From: Dactylonectria macrodidyma | Taxonomy: Eukaryota; Ascomycota; Sordariomycetes; Hypocreales; Nectriaceae | Assembly (NCBI GenBank): GCA_020744425.1 | Contig: JAGMUV010000001.1 | Span: 2,480,001-2,544,000, forward strand | Reading direction: 5' to 3' | DNA length: 64,000 nucleotides | In this document: positions 22,353 through 32,353 of the stretch, piece after piece | Numbering within the stretch: the first letter of the stretch is position 1 | How the letters are laid out: every line of letters begins with the position of its first letter | Translations under genes and position numbers: made by a program | The notes under the pieces: generated by a model | Told to the model about the DNA's origin: nothing | The model's input: only the letters and a program-made list of their open reading frames with translations | Databases searched by the model: none

Positions 22353-25300
22353 TTAAGGCATCGTAGCTGGCGAAGGTTGGGCAATATGGACTTGCAGCAG
22401 CCGCACGACGGCCACGTGCCCTCTCGCAGTGGCTATCTGTAGCGGCATCCCGCCCCACTTATCCGCCGCCTCGGCGTTGGCTCCCCGGTTAAGGAGCAGC
22501 CGCACGACGGCCTCATGTCCGTTCGCGGCGGCTACCCATAGCGGCGTCGAGCTCATCTCATCTGCTGCCTCGATGTGGGCGCCCCGGTCGAGGAGTAGCC
22601 GCACGATGGCCTCATGTCCGTTCGTGGCGGCTGTTAATAGCGGCGTCCAGCCCATCTCACTTGCCGCCTCGATGTGGGCGCCCCGGTCGAGGAGTAATCG
22701 CACGACGGCCTCGTGCCTGTTCGCAGCAGCTTTCAATAGCGGCGTCTGAACCGACATCTTATCTGCCGCCTCGATGTGGGCACCCCGGTCGAGGAGTAAC
22801 CGCACGATGGCATCATGTCCGTTCGTGGCGGCCACCCATAGCGGCGTCGAGCTCATCTCATCTGCTGCCTCGATGTGGGCGCCCCGGTCGAGGAGTAGCC
22901 GCACGATGGCATCATGTCCGTTCGTAGCGGCTATTAATAGCGGCGTCCAGCCCCTCTCATCTGCCGCCTCGATGTGGGCGCCCCGGTCGAGGAGTAATCG
23001 CACGACGGCCTCGTGCCCGTTCGCAGCAGCTTTTAATAGCGGCGTCTGAACCGACATCTTATCTGCCGCCTCGATGTGGGCGCCCCGGTCGAGGAGTAAT
23101 CGCACGACGGCCTCGTGCCCGTTCGCAGCAGCTCTCAATAGCGGCGTCCGAACCGACATCTCATCTGCCGCCTCGGTGTGGGCGCCCCGGTCGAGGAGTA
23201 ATCGCACGACGGCCTCGTGCCCGTTCGCAGCAGCTTTCAATAGCGGCGTCTGAACCAACATCTTATCTGCCGCCTCGGTGTGGGCACCCCGGTCGAGGAG
23301 CAGCTGCACGACGGCCTCATGCCCTCCCTCAACGGCCATCCATAGCGGCGTGTGGCCCATCTCATCTGCTGCCTCGATGTAGGCACCCCGGTCGAGGAGC
23401 AGCCGCACGACGGCCTCGTGCCCGTTCGCAGCAGCTCTCAATAGCGGCGTCCGAACCGACATCTTATCTGCCGCCTCGGTGTGGGCGCCCCGGTCGAGGA
23501 GCAGCCGCACGATGGCCTCATGCCCTCCCTCAACGGCCCCGTGTAGTGGCGTCCGGCCCCACTTATCTGCCGCCTCGGTGTGGGCGCCCCGGTCGAGGAA
23601 CAGCCGCACGATGGCCTCATGCCCTCCCTCAACGGCCCCGTGTAGTGGCGTCTTGCCCCACTTATCTGCCGCCTCGGTGTGGGCGCCCCGGTCGAGGAGT
23701 AATCGCACGACGGTCTCGTGCCCGTTCGCAGCAGCTTTCAATAGCGGCGTCTGAACCGACATCTCATCTGCCGCCTCGGTGTGGGCGCCCCGGTCGAGGA
23801 GCAGCCGCACGATGGCCTCATGCCCTTCCCAGGCGGCGCAGTGTAGCGGCATCAAGCCCGTCTCATTCGCCACCTCGATGTAGGCGCCCTGGTCGAGGAG
23901 TAACCGCACGATGGCCTCGTGCCCCCACTCGACGGCCCAGTGCAGCGACGTCTGACCGCTCCCGGTTCTCGCGACACCGACATCCCTAAGGAGCAGCTCA
24001 CGCAGGACCCTGGGGTTGCCCCACTCCATGGCCAATTGGACAGCCAGCTGCGCATCTTCATCCCTTACACCAATGGACATCTTCACATCATCATATTCGC
24101 GAATGACATCCATCGTGCCAGCCTCGTCGTGCAGTTTGAGCCCTTGCTGCAGCCTCTCGAAGAGCTGCACCGCTGCACTCCCGCCTGACATTGTGTTCGG
24201 CTCTATAGACTGACTTTGGTTCAGCAGGTTTAAACCCAACTCTGTGTCAGGCAATAACATGTGAGAGAGAATCGTTTGTGGGTCCCTCCGAGCCTTGTCA
24301 AGGTATCGCAGGCGTGAAACTCGCTTTGTGATACTTTCCAGAGGCTGAGAGCCAAGACGATGGTCATGAATGCGCTTCTGCAGCTGCTTGACCTGAATAA
24401 ATAAGCAATGAAGAATGCCAACCATGCAAACGATGAGAGTCGCGCTCTGCCCCCATTCCCCCAACAGGCCAATCGACTGATTACATTGGTTGACCAGGGT
24501 CCCGGTCGCGGAGAAGGACGTAACCGGAAGCCAGACGTGCTCGAAGTACTTTGAGAAGGGTGTTGCCATGGTTGACTCGTACTTAAGGGGGGTAGAGATG
24601 TGCTCCGCTTTGTGGAATGAGGACATCCAGAAAAATCCAAGCCATGCGTTGTGCAGCCAGCTTAGACAACGAAAGGCGAAGTAGAACCAAAAGCTGCGCG
24701 GCACGCTGCCGGAGGCATCGAAGCGTCCGCCCCAGAATACCTGGAACCTACAGGATCCCGACGAGTCTGGAAGAGTTCCGACCGCCAAGGCAACAGAGAC
24801 TATGCCGAAACCCTGACAGATGAGGCTGAGGACAATTAGCCACCGGGCGGAAAGGACCCCTTTGTCGGAGAAGCACATGGACACGGCAGCGCTAGCTCCC
24901 TCCAGCGATATTGCGGCAACGAGCCTCTCCACCGTTGAGAGATTGCCGTACGACTTGATGAGGTTGAAGGCAAGATAGACGAGATCTTTTTGATGCGTTG
25001 CGCGTCAGCCGCACGAAGTCCAAAGCTGAATAGACTTAACAAGCAAACCTACTCGCAAGCTGCGCGATCCCTAGCTCCTTAGCCGCCGATCGGGCGACGT
25101 GGAGATGCCCGGCGACGAGAGACAGCCAAAGGAGTACGGAGGTGGCGAAGATACTGGAGCGAATGCCAACTCCGACAATGTCGGCATTCATGGGTTCTGG
25201 CTCACCGTCGACCAGATAGTCCGTCGGCTGGCCTTCACTGCGTACATGCAAGTCCCAGTACAGTTGCCAGGCTCCGCAACCAGTGGACAGCACGGGAGGC

Positions 25301-25422
25301 AGGCCGAGCAGCAACGCCGGTAGTGAGTAGGGCTGTTTGAAATGACAGCATCTCCATTCTGCCAAGAACACCAGGCAGGAACAGACAGCAGCAGCCGCGA
25401 ACAGGATTGGTGTCGCTTCCAT
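22353..25422 (-). CDS. Multi-pass membrane protein with C-terminal ankyrin-repeat array
   Basis: Two exons (25422-25053 and 24985-22353; 67-nt intron with GTAGGT donor and GGCTGACG branch) give 1000 aa from the first in-frame ATG. The start is uncertain because the frame remains open further upstream. The N-terminal 330 residues hold about six hydrophobic segments (near residues 3-22, 33-52, 88-106, 171-191, 221-242, 303-321). Residues about 465-985 are 16 ankyrin repeats of the type TPLLKAAANGHEAVVRLLLD RGAH-EAAD. Most are nearly identical at both protein and DNA level. Ankyrin arrays bind proteins; a membrane tether suggests a receptor, channel-like or scaffold role, but no specific family is claimed. 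The neighbours are decayed elements. Confidence 0.82.
22380..23990 (-). repeat. Tandem 99-102-bp repeats encoding ankyrin units
   Basis: About sixteen tandem units of roughly 99-102 bp lie within the ankyrin gene. Long stretches recur almost unchanged, such as GCCCCGGTCGAGGAG and CGCACGACGGCCTC on the plus strand. Two alternating unit types (N-G-H-E-A-V and E-G-G-H-E-A-I) suggest block duplication by unequal crossover. Confidence 0.85.
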
Positions 25423-25984
25423 ATTGAGGTACCCGAAGGAGTCACCACAGAAAGATAGTAGAAAGATGTTAGGAGTTTGGGATGCTTCTCTCAACCAAAA
25501 CAGTCGAGCAGGAAGCGAGCCCAAGGGCAAGAAAGCGATGGTAGGTTGTGCCCACTGCTGCAGGCTCGAGTTGCAAAAATGAGGCTGACAAGGAGCCAAT
25601 TGAACGAATCAGCATCGGGCATTGAACGTAGTACCGTGCCTGCTGCCTGATTCTGCAGGCCCCGCCATCGTAGGGACGGCGGCGGTCGCGAGGCGAGGAT
25701 AGGAGGGAGCCAGCAAAAGAAAGAGTTGAGCGCCGGAGTATTATCAGATTCGTCTTCGCCCAAAGGCGCCCAAAGGCGCTTTCTTGTTGTTATTCCTGGT
25801 CATCACCTCCAGTCGAAAGTCGCACAAATGTGTGTAAGCGTGCTTTAAATAGCTGCCAATTAATTTACTCAAAACATCTTCTGTCTTCTATCTCCATGAG
25901 CACTCTATTGCCAAAATCTATTTACGGAGGGTGGGGCCCCATCCTCCTGAATTATATCTGAGGTCATCCCGTAGGATCTAGGGC

Positions 25985-27250
25985 GTGATCCTGTGGGACT
26001 TGTTGTCTCAACTACGATCGACCCATAGTTGCAGGGGTAACGGCATCAAGAAGACGAACGAGATCTGGTACAATAGATGGATTCACGACATGGAGAAGGG
26101 CAAGGCTATCACAAAGTCGGACGTTGTCAGCGTCCTAACAAAGCAGGCAAATGCTGAAAAGAACCACCTTGAGGCCAACTTTAGCACCGAGGCACGCAGA
26201 AGCCATCAATCTCGGTCGCTTCAGGCTGCAGAGTAGCCCCAGAAAACGACGAAAGACCCTATGAGCCACCCGCTGTGTATGGACTGCCCGCCTTCAAGAC
26301 TGTGGAAACGACACCGGGCAGACGAGCGCTGGAAGAAGTGTCCTGAGCTTAAGAGATAATCATCAACTCAAGGTAGCGAAAACACGACCAGGGTTCAAGG
26401 CAACGCATCTATCGCCACGGCAGGAGGTAGCTTTGCAGGCATGATAGTCTTTGGCAAAATGGCAGAGGCTGGATCAGCTCACGACTGCACCAACCTGTTC
26501 ACCACCGCAGACGCGTTCAGGAACGACGTTATCGTCAATTTTGGGTGCTCTGACCATTACTTTAACGACCAGAAGTGGTTCACCTTCTTTGCTGATGCCG
26601 AGAACTCGGAGATGATGACTACTAGCAACGGCGGCGATCTGCAAGTCCGTGGCCAAGGTAACGTCAAGATTATCACATCACACGGCACCCTTAGCTTCGA
26701 CGGCGCCTACTATTGCCCTGAGGGAGCAGCAAATATGCTCAGCCCTGGAGTCCTGAAGAGACATGACATGAACATCGATGGGTATACCAACACCATCACT
26801 ATCAAGGCCACAGGGTAGACTGTCTGCGAGATCTTCTGGCGCTGTGACATCGCTGTCCTGAGGTGCGGAAAACCACAGGGCTTTTACAACTTTGCCGCTC
26901 AGCCCAAGAAAGCGGCTACGAAGACAGTAGAGTACGGCGTGATGCATCGCCGGCTTACTCACGCGTCAGATCAGAGAAAATGGCTCCTAGAGCCTGGAAG
27001 GGACTGTGAGGGGTTTTACCCGAAGTTCTTCGAGTATGCCTGCATATATAACTTCTTTCCGACGGGGTGGGATGACTTCGCGTTGTGGTGATGGGACCTA
27101 TTTGCCTAGATTTCAGGCAGGTTATATATAGCAAGGAATCCCGGTGGTTGGAAACGATAAGATCCAGGTTCACGTGGTTTTGCCCTGCACATCGATTCAA
27201 CGAAAGCAAGCGGATATGTTGCTATTTCCGGCCAGACCGACAACGACCCG
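25985..27250 (+). mobile_element. Decayed Ty1/copia retrotransposon (gag to pre-integrase region)
   Basis: Three successive pieces resemble a copia polyprotein. At 25985-26236 is a gag-like stretch (LRSTHSCRGNGIKKTNEIWY) followed by a degenerate zinc-knuckle-like CMDCPP...KKC. At 26441-26818 is the protease region, with NFGCSDHYFNDQKWF where active copia proteases have a D-S/T-G triad. At about 26820-27080 is the pre-integrase block with MHRRLTHAS. Stops separate the pieces, and the D-to-N and S-to-F changes are C/T-type transitions, compatible with RIP. No integrase DDE, reverse transcriptase or LTRs were found, so the element is truncated and inactive. Confidence 0.7.
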
Positions 27251-28656
27251 GACTCTTGATGAGCAAGGCCAAGAGACGAGGACAGACTAGTTGTTGCTAG
27301 AAACTTCTTGGATCCGATGATCATTTTGAGACGGCAAAGTTTGACGAACACACTCAATATAGACAGCTTGGACGACATTCAATCAGTTTTGTTGAATCGT
27401 CCAGCCATGTGAGACAATCACTGGGCCTTGTGCTAGTGCAGTGATGACCCTATCACGGCCATCTTTGCCAACGTCGAGACAAGATGCCTCGAATCTAGAG
27501 TGAGCCTCGTGGGATCGTGGGCGGCGGTTCCTGTGACGGCCTCTCGCATCTGATGTGCGAGATCGGGTCTTGGTGGTGGTTGACCGTTCGCATAGCCACA
27601 ATTCATCACCCGCAGAGCAATGCCAGATTAAGGAGCACGCAACATCACAACGGCTCCTGCAACTGCAGAATTTTCGTACACAAGCGGCTATCGTCAAGTT
27701 TCGACAGGAACAGGAGGCCAGCAATGGCACCCTCCCAGAGATCGGCCGCCCGTCACGCCAATGCCATGACGACAAGACGCAACGAGGAGGCGGGCGCATC
27801 TCGAATCTATATTTGGTGCCGGCGCTTCGCAGGGACAGCGCACAGGCCAAGCGAGCCAAGTGCTCCTTGTGGGTGGGATCGGGGGCTAGAATTAGGCTTG
27901 GACAGTGGGTGCTGTTGAAACGCGTCTCCAAAACCCGGCCGGCTCTCAGTGCAGTCACCGCACAGAAGGCTACCCAAAGCATCAGGGATGGCCAATCCCA
28001 GCTCGATGTGATCACCATCCCTTGCTCTTTTCGCCTTAACTAACGGTGTCCCTGCATACATCAAGCTGTGACCCCCTAAGGCCCCCATCCACTAAGCGAT
28101 GATGGGCTCTGGTGCGTGACGAGACCCGTCGCCGGGCTGCAAGGATGCCAAGGAACACACTGTGGGCTTGTCATTGGCTAAGCCCCTGGTGACAGTGCAA
28201 TCGGTCGGCGCTTCGAGGATGACGCTCGCCAATCATCACCAGGTGCCCAAGTGCCGCTCCGATTTTGCGATACTTCTTCTTGTGCTTGGGTCTGGACCAG
28301 ACGGTGATGATCCAATCATGCCTCGAAGTGCGGGCTGAGACATGGTTCCGGACACAAGAATCACTGCCGATCCTTGTAGACGAGGTTGCAGTCATCAGTG
28401 CATGATAGATGTGGGGGATACCAAGATGTACAATGTAAATATAGGCGGCTATCCTCGTCCAGGCGGCATTTACAAAAGTCTCTGTCCGCTACTTGGTGCT
28501 TCGCTCATCTTTGAACCTGCTGTTTCTGTGAACCCCCCTCGACTCTCTTCTCATCCCGTTCCTTGTCTCCAGCCTCGCCCCAGGCCCCAGCTTGTGTGGC
28601 TTCAAAGATATACATCATCAGGCCTCAAGCCAACAGACGTTGTGGAAACATCCATC
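27251..28656. other. Region between copia remnant and small membrane-protein gene
   Basis: About 1.4 kb. Open frames occur on both strands (plus 27555-28043, minus 27383-28018) without recognisable domains. The last few hundred bases are pyrimidine-rich and probably serve as promoter and leader of the next gene. Confidence 0.4.
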
Positions 28657-29146
28657 ATGTCGTCAACATCCCATGCGTTCCCGTTAGCTACAGAGAAGCC
28701 ATACGGCAATGATACCACAGACTGGGACGGTTCAGACGCCGGCGCCTCTGGGGACAGCTCGGGGAATTCGGTCTCTATCTCGGAAGGCGGCTTGATCGCC
28801 ATCATCGTCGTTGTCGTTGTTGTCTTGCTTGTTGGAAGTAGGTGCCGCCCATGAAAACCTATCACACCACCGAACTAACCATGCCAAAGTTTCCACCACC
28901 ATTCTATTCTTCATCGCCAAGAAGCGCGAGTGGAAAGTCAAAGAGGCCCTCAGGAAATCAGCACGCAAGGTTGTCAGTGCTCTCACCCCTCGTCGATCAG
29001 AGTTTCCATCATCGGTAAAAGAATCGCGCCGAGCGAGGACACGGCTCAACGATGTACCACCAACCCCACGATTACGCCCCGAGGATCTCGAAAAGGGACT
29101 TGACAAGGCGAAGGCAAAGCGGCAACAGTGGCATTGGGGCAAATAA
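28657..29146 (+). CDS. Small single-pass membrane protein, unknown function
   Basis: Two exons (28657-28837 and 28890-29146; 52-nt intron with GTAGGT donor and GAACTAACC branch) encode 145 aa. A Ser/Gly/Asp-rich N-terminal domain precedes one strong transmembrane helix spanning the splice junction (GGLIAIIVVVVVVLLVG then ISTTILFFIA). A basic cytosolic tail (KKREWKVKEALRKSARK) carries P-R-L-R-P-E-D-L near its end. The layout implies a type I or III topology by the positive-inside rule. The family was not recognised. The helix being completed exactly across the junction supports the gene model. Confidence 0.75.
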
Positions 29147-29377
29147 AGTGGCGTGGCGCCGCGGTTCAGCGGGATCGTATTAGGGTCTTTGGGGTTCTGA
29201 AGGACATCTTGATCGCGGTTGTGGACGGAGTTTGGGTTCGAAACGGACAGGATCCGGGTATCATTATGTATAAGTAATCGCCAGTGTATGCACTTCTCTT
29301 CATATTTCCAACAGCCGCGCGTATAAAATGCGTTTTGTTTACCACCGAAAGAACCCTGAACGCCAACTTTTCTGTCT

Positions 29378-31330
29378 TTACATCTTCCTGAAGGTGTTGG
29401 AACTGGCGCTTCGCCGAGACATGTTCCTATTCTCCCGAGGACGAGGCGCTTCTTCCTCTTCCTCTTCCTCCCTTTGCTGCTTCCTAGATTGTGGGACGAA
29501 AGTCACCTGTCGTTCGCCCACAATTTCGCCGCGTGCTTTGTTGACACGGCCCGATTTCTGCTGTCTTGATCCCAATGCCGTGTCTTTGAGTGCCCGACCA
29601 CCGTTGCTGGTCGACGACACGCGCATCACGACATCGTCTTTGACTCTCTTCTTGGGCGCAATCTCGTCCTCGCTCATATCATCAGCGCTGGAGTCATCGT
29701 CGGAATCTTTGCCTTGATAACGGGTAGGAGCCTTCGGATCAACAGCCTGCTGCTCCACAACAGTACTGGGGTTGAGTGCTCGGAATTCTCCGGTGGTTTC
29801 GTCCACATTGAAGGCCTCATCCTCGAAGAGTTTGCTGAATCGAGCGTCACCGAGGATTCCGGCCTTGGTGTTGACCTCGTCTCTGTTCTCTTGCTTCTTG
29901 AGAAGCTTATCGACCAGCTTCTGGTTGACCTTGACCTTCTTGGTGCCTCTGATTCTGCTTGAGCGCTCTTTCTCAACCTTCTCCTTGATCCGCTTCGTTC
30001 TCTCTTCCTCCCAGACATACGGGTTGGCAATTAACCTAGCTTGCTCGTACAGCTTGGATGCCACAAAGTATCCGTGCATGTACGGCCTGAGGAGGTTGGT
30101 CTTGCCAATCAGATGAGACAACGTAAGCTGCTTCAATTCGGGGAGAGTCAAGAACTTGTAGTTGTCGTAGGTCTCGGTGCGAACCTCCTCTGCCATTTCC
30201 TCAACCATATTGTCCAGGAAGGAGCACCATTTGGGTGCCGGGCCAAGCTGGGGAATAAAGAATGCATGCTGCTGTTTGCCTTCGTTGGCAGTCATGACCA
30301 TACCCGTGTCCTTGCACCATGCCACGTCGTTGATGTCGACGACGGGCTCCACGGATGTCCACGGGTCTCCTGTTGATTCATCCCACACCTTGATGATGCG
30401 CTTGTCAGCCGATAGAATCTTCTTCTCCTGGGATGCCGTGGTCATGTGGATGAGCTTCTTGATAGCGAAGCCGTATCCTTGGTCCTTTTTCATCAAAGGA
30501 ACAGGCCGTCGCATGTCGAATATTTGCATCATGCCGGTCGAGGAGCCGGTGATCAGCGACAGACCGGAGGGGCTGAAATCGAGTGCCGTGACCTCACCAT
30601 CGTGACCACCTAAGAGCGCTACTCTGGCCTTTGACCTAGGATCCCAGAACTCAACAGTGCCAATCGAGGTTCCGAATGCGAGCAGATTGTGGGTGTTTTC
30701 CGCAATGGCGACGGTGTTGACGCTGCCAACCCCAATGCCTCCCTGCAGACCGCCTCCCGTCGCCTCATCGTCACCGCCGACTGAAACCTGGTACGACTTC
30801 ATGAAGCGTCCAAGTTCGAGATTCATGCGAAAGACTTCACCCTTGCCATCAGCATCCAGGCCGACAGCAGGAATGAGTGCCTCAGTCGAGTGGCGGTCGT
30901 AAGCCAGGTCGCGACCATATCTGGGAAGTCGCACTTCGTAGTGGCAGCCCATGGGGGTGTGGAACTCGATTCTCCGATCTGTTTGTAGATGGAGCGATTT
31001 GGAGTAGTCGGAAGAGAGAAGGACGAAGGAGTGGTTGAGAGAGTTGGTGTGCCGGGCGAAGGACAACGACAACTGGGGGAGGCTATGCACATGAATTTGC
31101 GGCTTGTATGTGCCGGTGCTCATGATCCAATCGCCATCCTCGCTGATTCGGATGCAGTTGCTGGCTTCCTCGAATTCAAAGTCCTGCAAGAGCTCGACTC
31201 GGTTCTGGTACTCGGCGTCGTCCTTCAAGCTGCGCTTCCGGCGGCGCGCAAGCCAATCCGGGAGTGGCCGGGCGGTAGATGCACCGGAGATTGTGTATAC
31301 AGGAACGGTACCGGGGTTGGTGAGCTTCAT
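29378..31330 (-). CDS. ENP2: Ribosome biogenesis protein Enp2 (NOL10 family)
   Basis: A single exon encodes 650 aa (yeast Enp2 is 707). Enp2 is a nucleolar WD40 protein of the SSU processome, needed for 18S rRNA maturation. The N-terminus is characteristic (VPVYTISGASTARPLPDWLA). WD-type repeats follow, including LLAFGTSIGTVEFWDPRSKA and LSLITGSSTGMMQIFDMRR. The C-terminal half has the charged EEERTKRIKEKVEKERSSRI helix and an NUC153-like motif (DARFSKLFEDEAFNVDETTG). It ends in acidic and Arg-rich tracts. The chosen ATG (31328-31330) begins MKLTNPGTVPVY, which fits the family. It diverges from MED13. Confidence 0.96.
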   Translation of the reverse strand: MKLTNPGTVPVYTISGASTARPLPDWLARRRKRSLKDDAEYQNRVELLQDFEFEEASNCIRISEDGDWIMSTGTYKPQIHVHSLPQLSLSFARHTNSLNHSFVLLSSDYSKSLHLQTDRRIEFHTPMGCHYEVRLPRYGRDLAYDRHSTEALIPAVGLDADGKGEVFRMNLELGRFMKSYQVSVGGDDEATGGGLQGGIGVGSVNTVAIAENTHNLLAFGTSIGTVEFWDPRSKARVALLGGHDGEVTALDFSPSGLSLITGSSTGMMQIFDMRRPVPLMKKDQGYGFAIKKLIHMTTASQEKKILSADKRIIKVWDESTGDPWTSVEPVVDINDVAWCKDTGMVMTANEGKQQHAFFIPQLGPAPKWCSFLDNMVEEMAEEVRTETYDNYKFLTLPELKQLTLSHLIGKTNLLRPYMHGYFVASKLYEQARLIANPYVWEEERTKRIKEKVEKERSSRIRGTKKVKVNQKLVDKLLKKQENRDEVNTKAGILGDARFSKLFEDEAFNVDETTGEFRALNPSTVVEQQAVDPKAPTRYQGKDSDDDSSADDMSEDEIAPKKRVKDDVVMRVSSTSNGGRALKDTALGSRQQKSGRVNKARGEIVGERQVTFVPQSRKQQREEEEEEEAPRPRENRNMSRRSASSNTFRKM

Positions 31331-32353
31331 GGCGGCGAGATAGCGAAATAGGCCGCCTGAGAAGACTTTCCTGTGAAGATTTGCGCTGGAGGAGGTGGGT
31401 GTCGCGAGGTCGAGTCTGGGCCGGCAGAAAAAAATCAAGGTGAAAGAAAAAAAAATGGCCCCGCTGGGCTCCGGTGAGCGGTGCTTCGGTGAAGGGACCA
31501 ACCCCGCTGTCCTCGGGAGCTCCAGCGCTCACGCAGGCTGTTGCTCACCGAGATCAGTGGGGCAATTCAACAATCCCCGTGATGCGGATTGGCTCGAGGC
31601 AGCAAACACTGATCACACCGCCCGCACCCAGATCGGTCGACATATCTTAAGCCTGTCAGGCAAGTCTTCGCTATCGATAAGGGGATTACGCTACAGGGTC
31701 CACTAAGGAGCAAACTTTCAGGGGGGCCTCTCCCCTGCAGCTTTAATATCACAAGCGTTGTTTGGCCCCTAAATTCTATGACGGCTCCCTTGAAGTCCCC
31801 TAACAGCTCGGCCGCATGCTTCCCAGATGCCGCGATTTCGTAGCTGACTTTACCCGACAACCCCGACCTTTGCGCGACAACCTCCCCCGAATTTCCGCCC
31901 TCGCTGATGGAACCGCACCTGCGACAACGTCGCTCAGACCCAGACTTGCCAGAGTAGTCCATCGACACTCTTTCGACACGCCGACCAACGTCGCACCATC
32001 ACCGAAAATATACCCTCCCATCCACTATTATCTGCCGAATCTCCTCTCATCCCACGACCGGTCGACAGCCGACTGGAGGTTCCCCGTGGCCCCATTCCGA
32101 GCTGCTCGGCCCAGCCCTCTCGCCCGTGGAGATGGAGTCCGGGAAGTCGGCGACTCCCATCACTGCACCGCTTCCGACGATATAAAACCGCCCGCTTCCC
32201 GCCCGCTTGAGCCACGGTCTTACAAAGAGATACAACTCCGGCGCCTGGGTGACGAGAACACCAAGGCCAAAGCTTGCGACTAGGCGGTGCCTGGCAGTAC
32301 CTCAATCTGCATTTCACGGTTGCGACCCCTGGGGCTGAGGATAGGTCGCCGAA
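31331..32353. promoter_or_regulatory. Shared upstream region of ENP2 and MED13
   Basis: About 1.0 kb between two divergent core genes. It contains oligo-A tracts near 31440-31455 and CT-rich runs near 31980-32060. A 155-codon open frame (31816-32283, plus) lacks recognisable features and may lie in the MED13 5' UTR. No specific factor site is claimed. Confidence 0.5.

Noticed and set aside
22429..24213. Several plus-strand repeats of the MWAPRSRSSRTMASCPF type
   Set aside because: Antisense shadows of the ankyrin repeats; periodic only because the repeats are.
25900..27300. Search for LTRs around the copia remnant
   Set aside because: No direct repeat pair could be seen by eye within 1 kb on either side.
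27383..28043. Overlapping frames on both strands (211 and 162 codons)
   Set aside because: Neither shows a recognisable domain or clean start; one must be a shadow and no evidence chooses between them.
31816..32283. 155-codon frame between ENP2 and MED13
   Set aside because: Arg/Pro-rich without family signs and within the likely MED13 leader.
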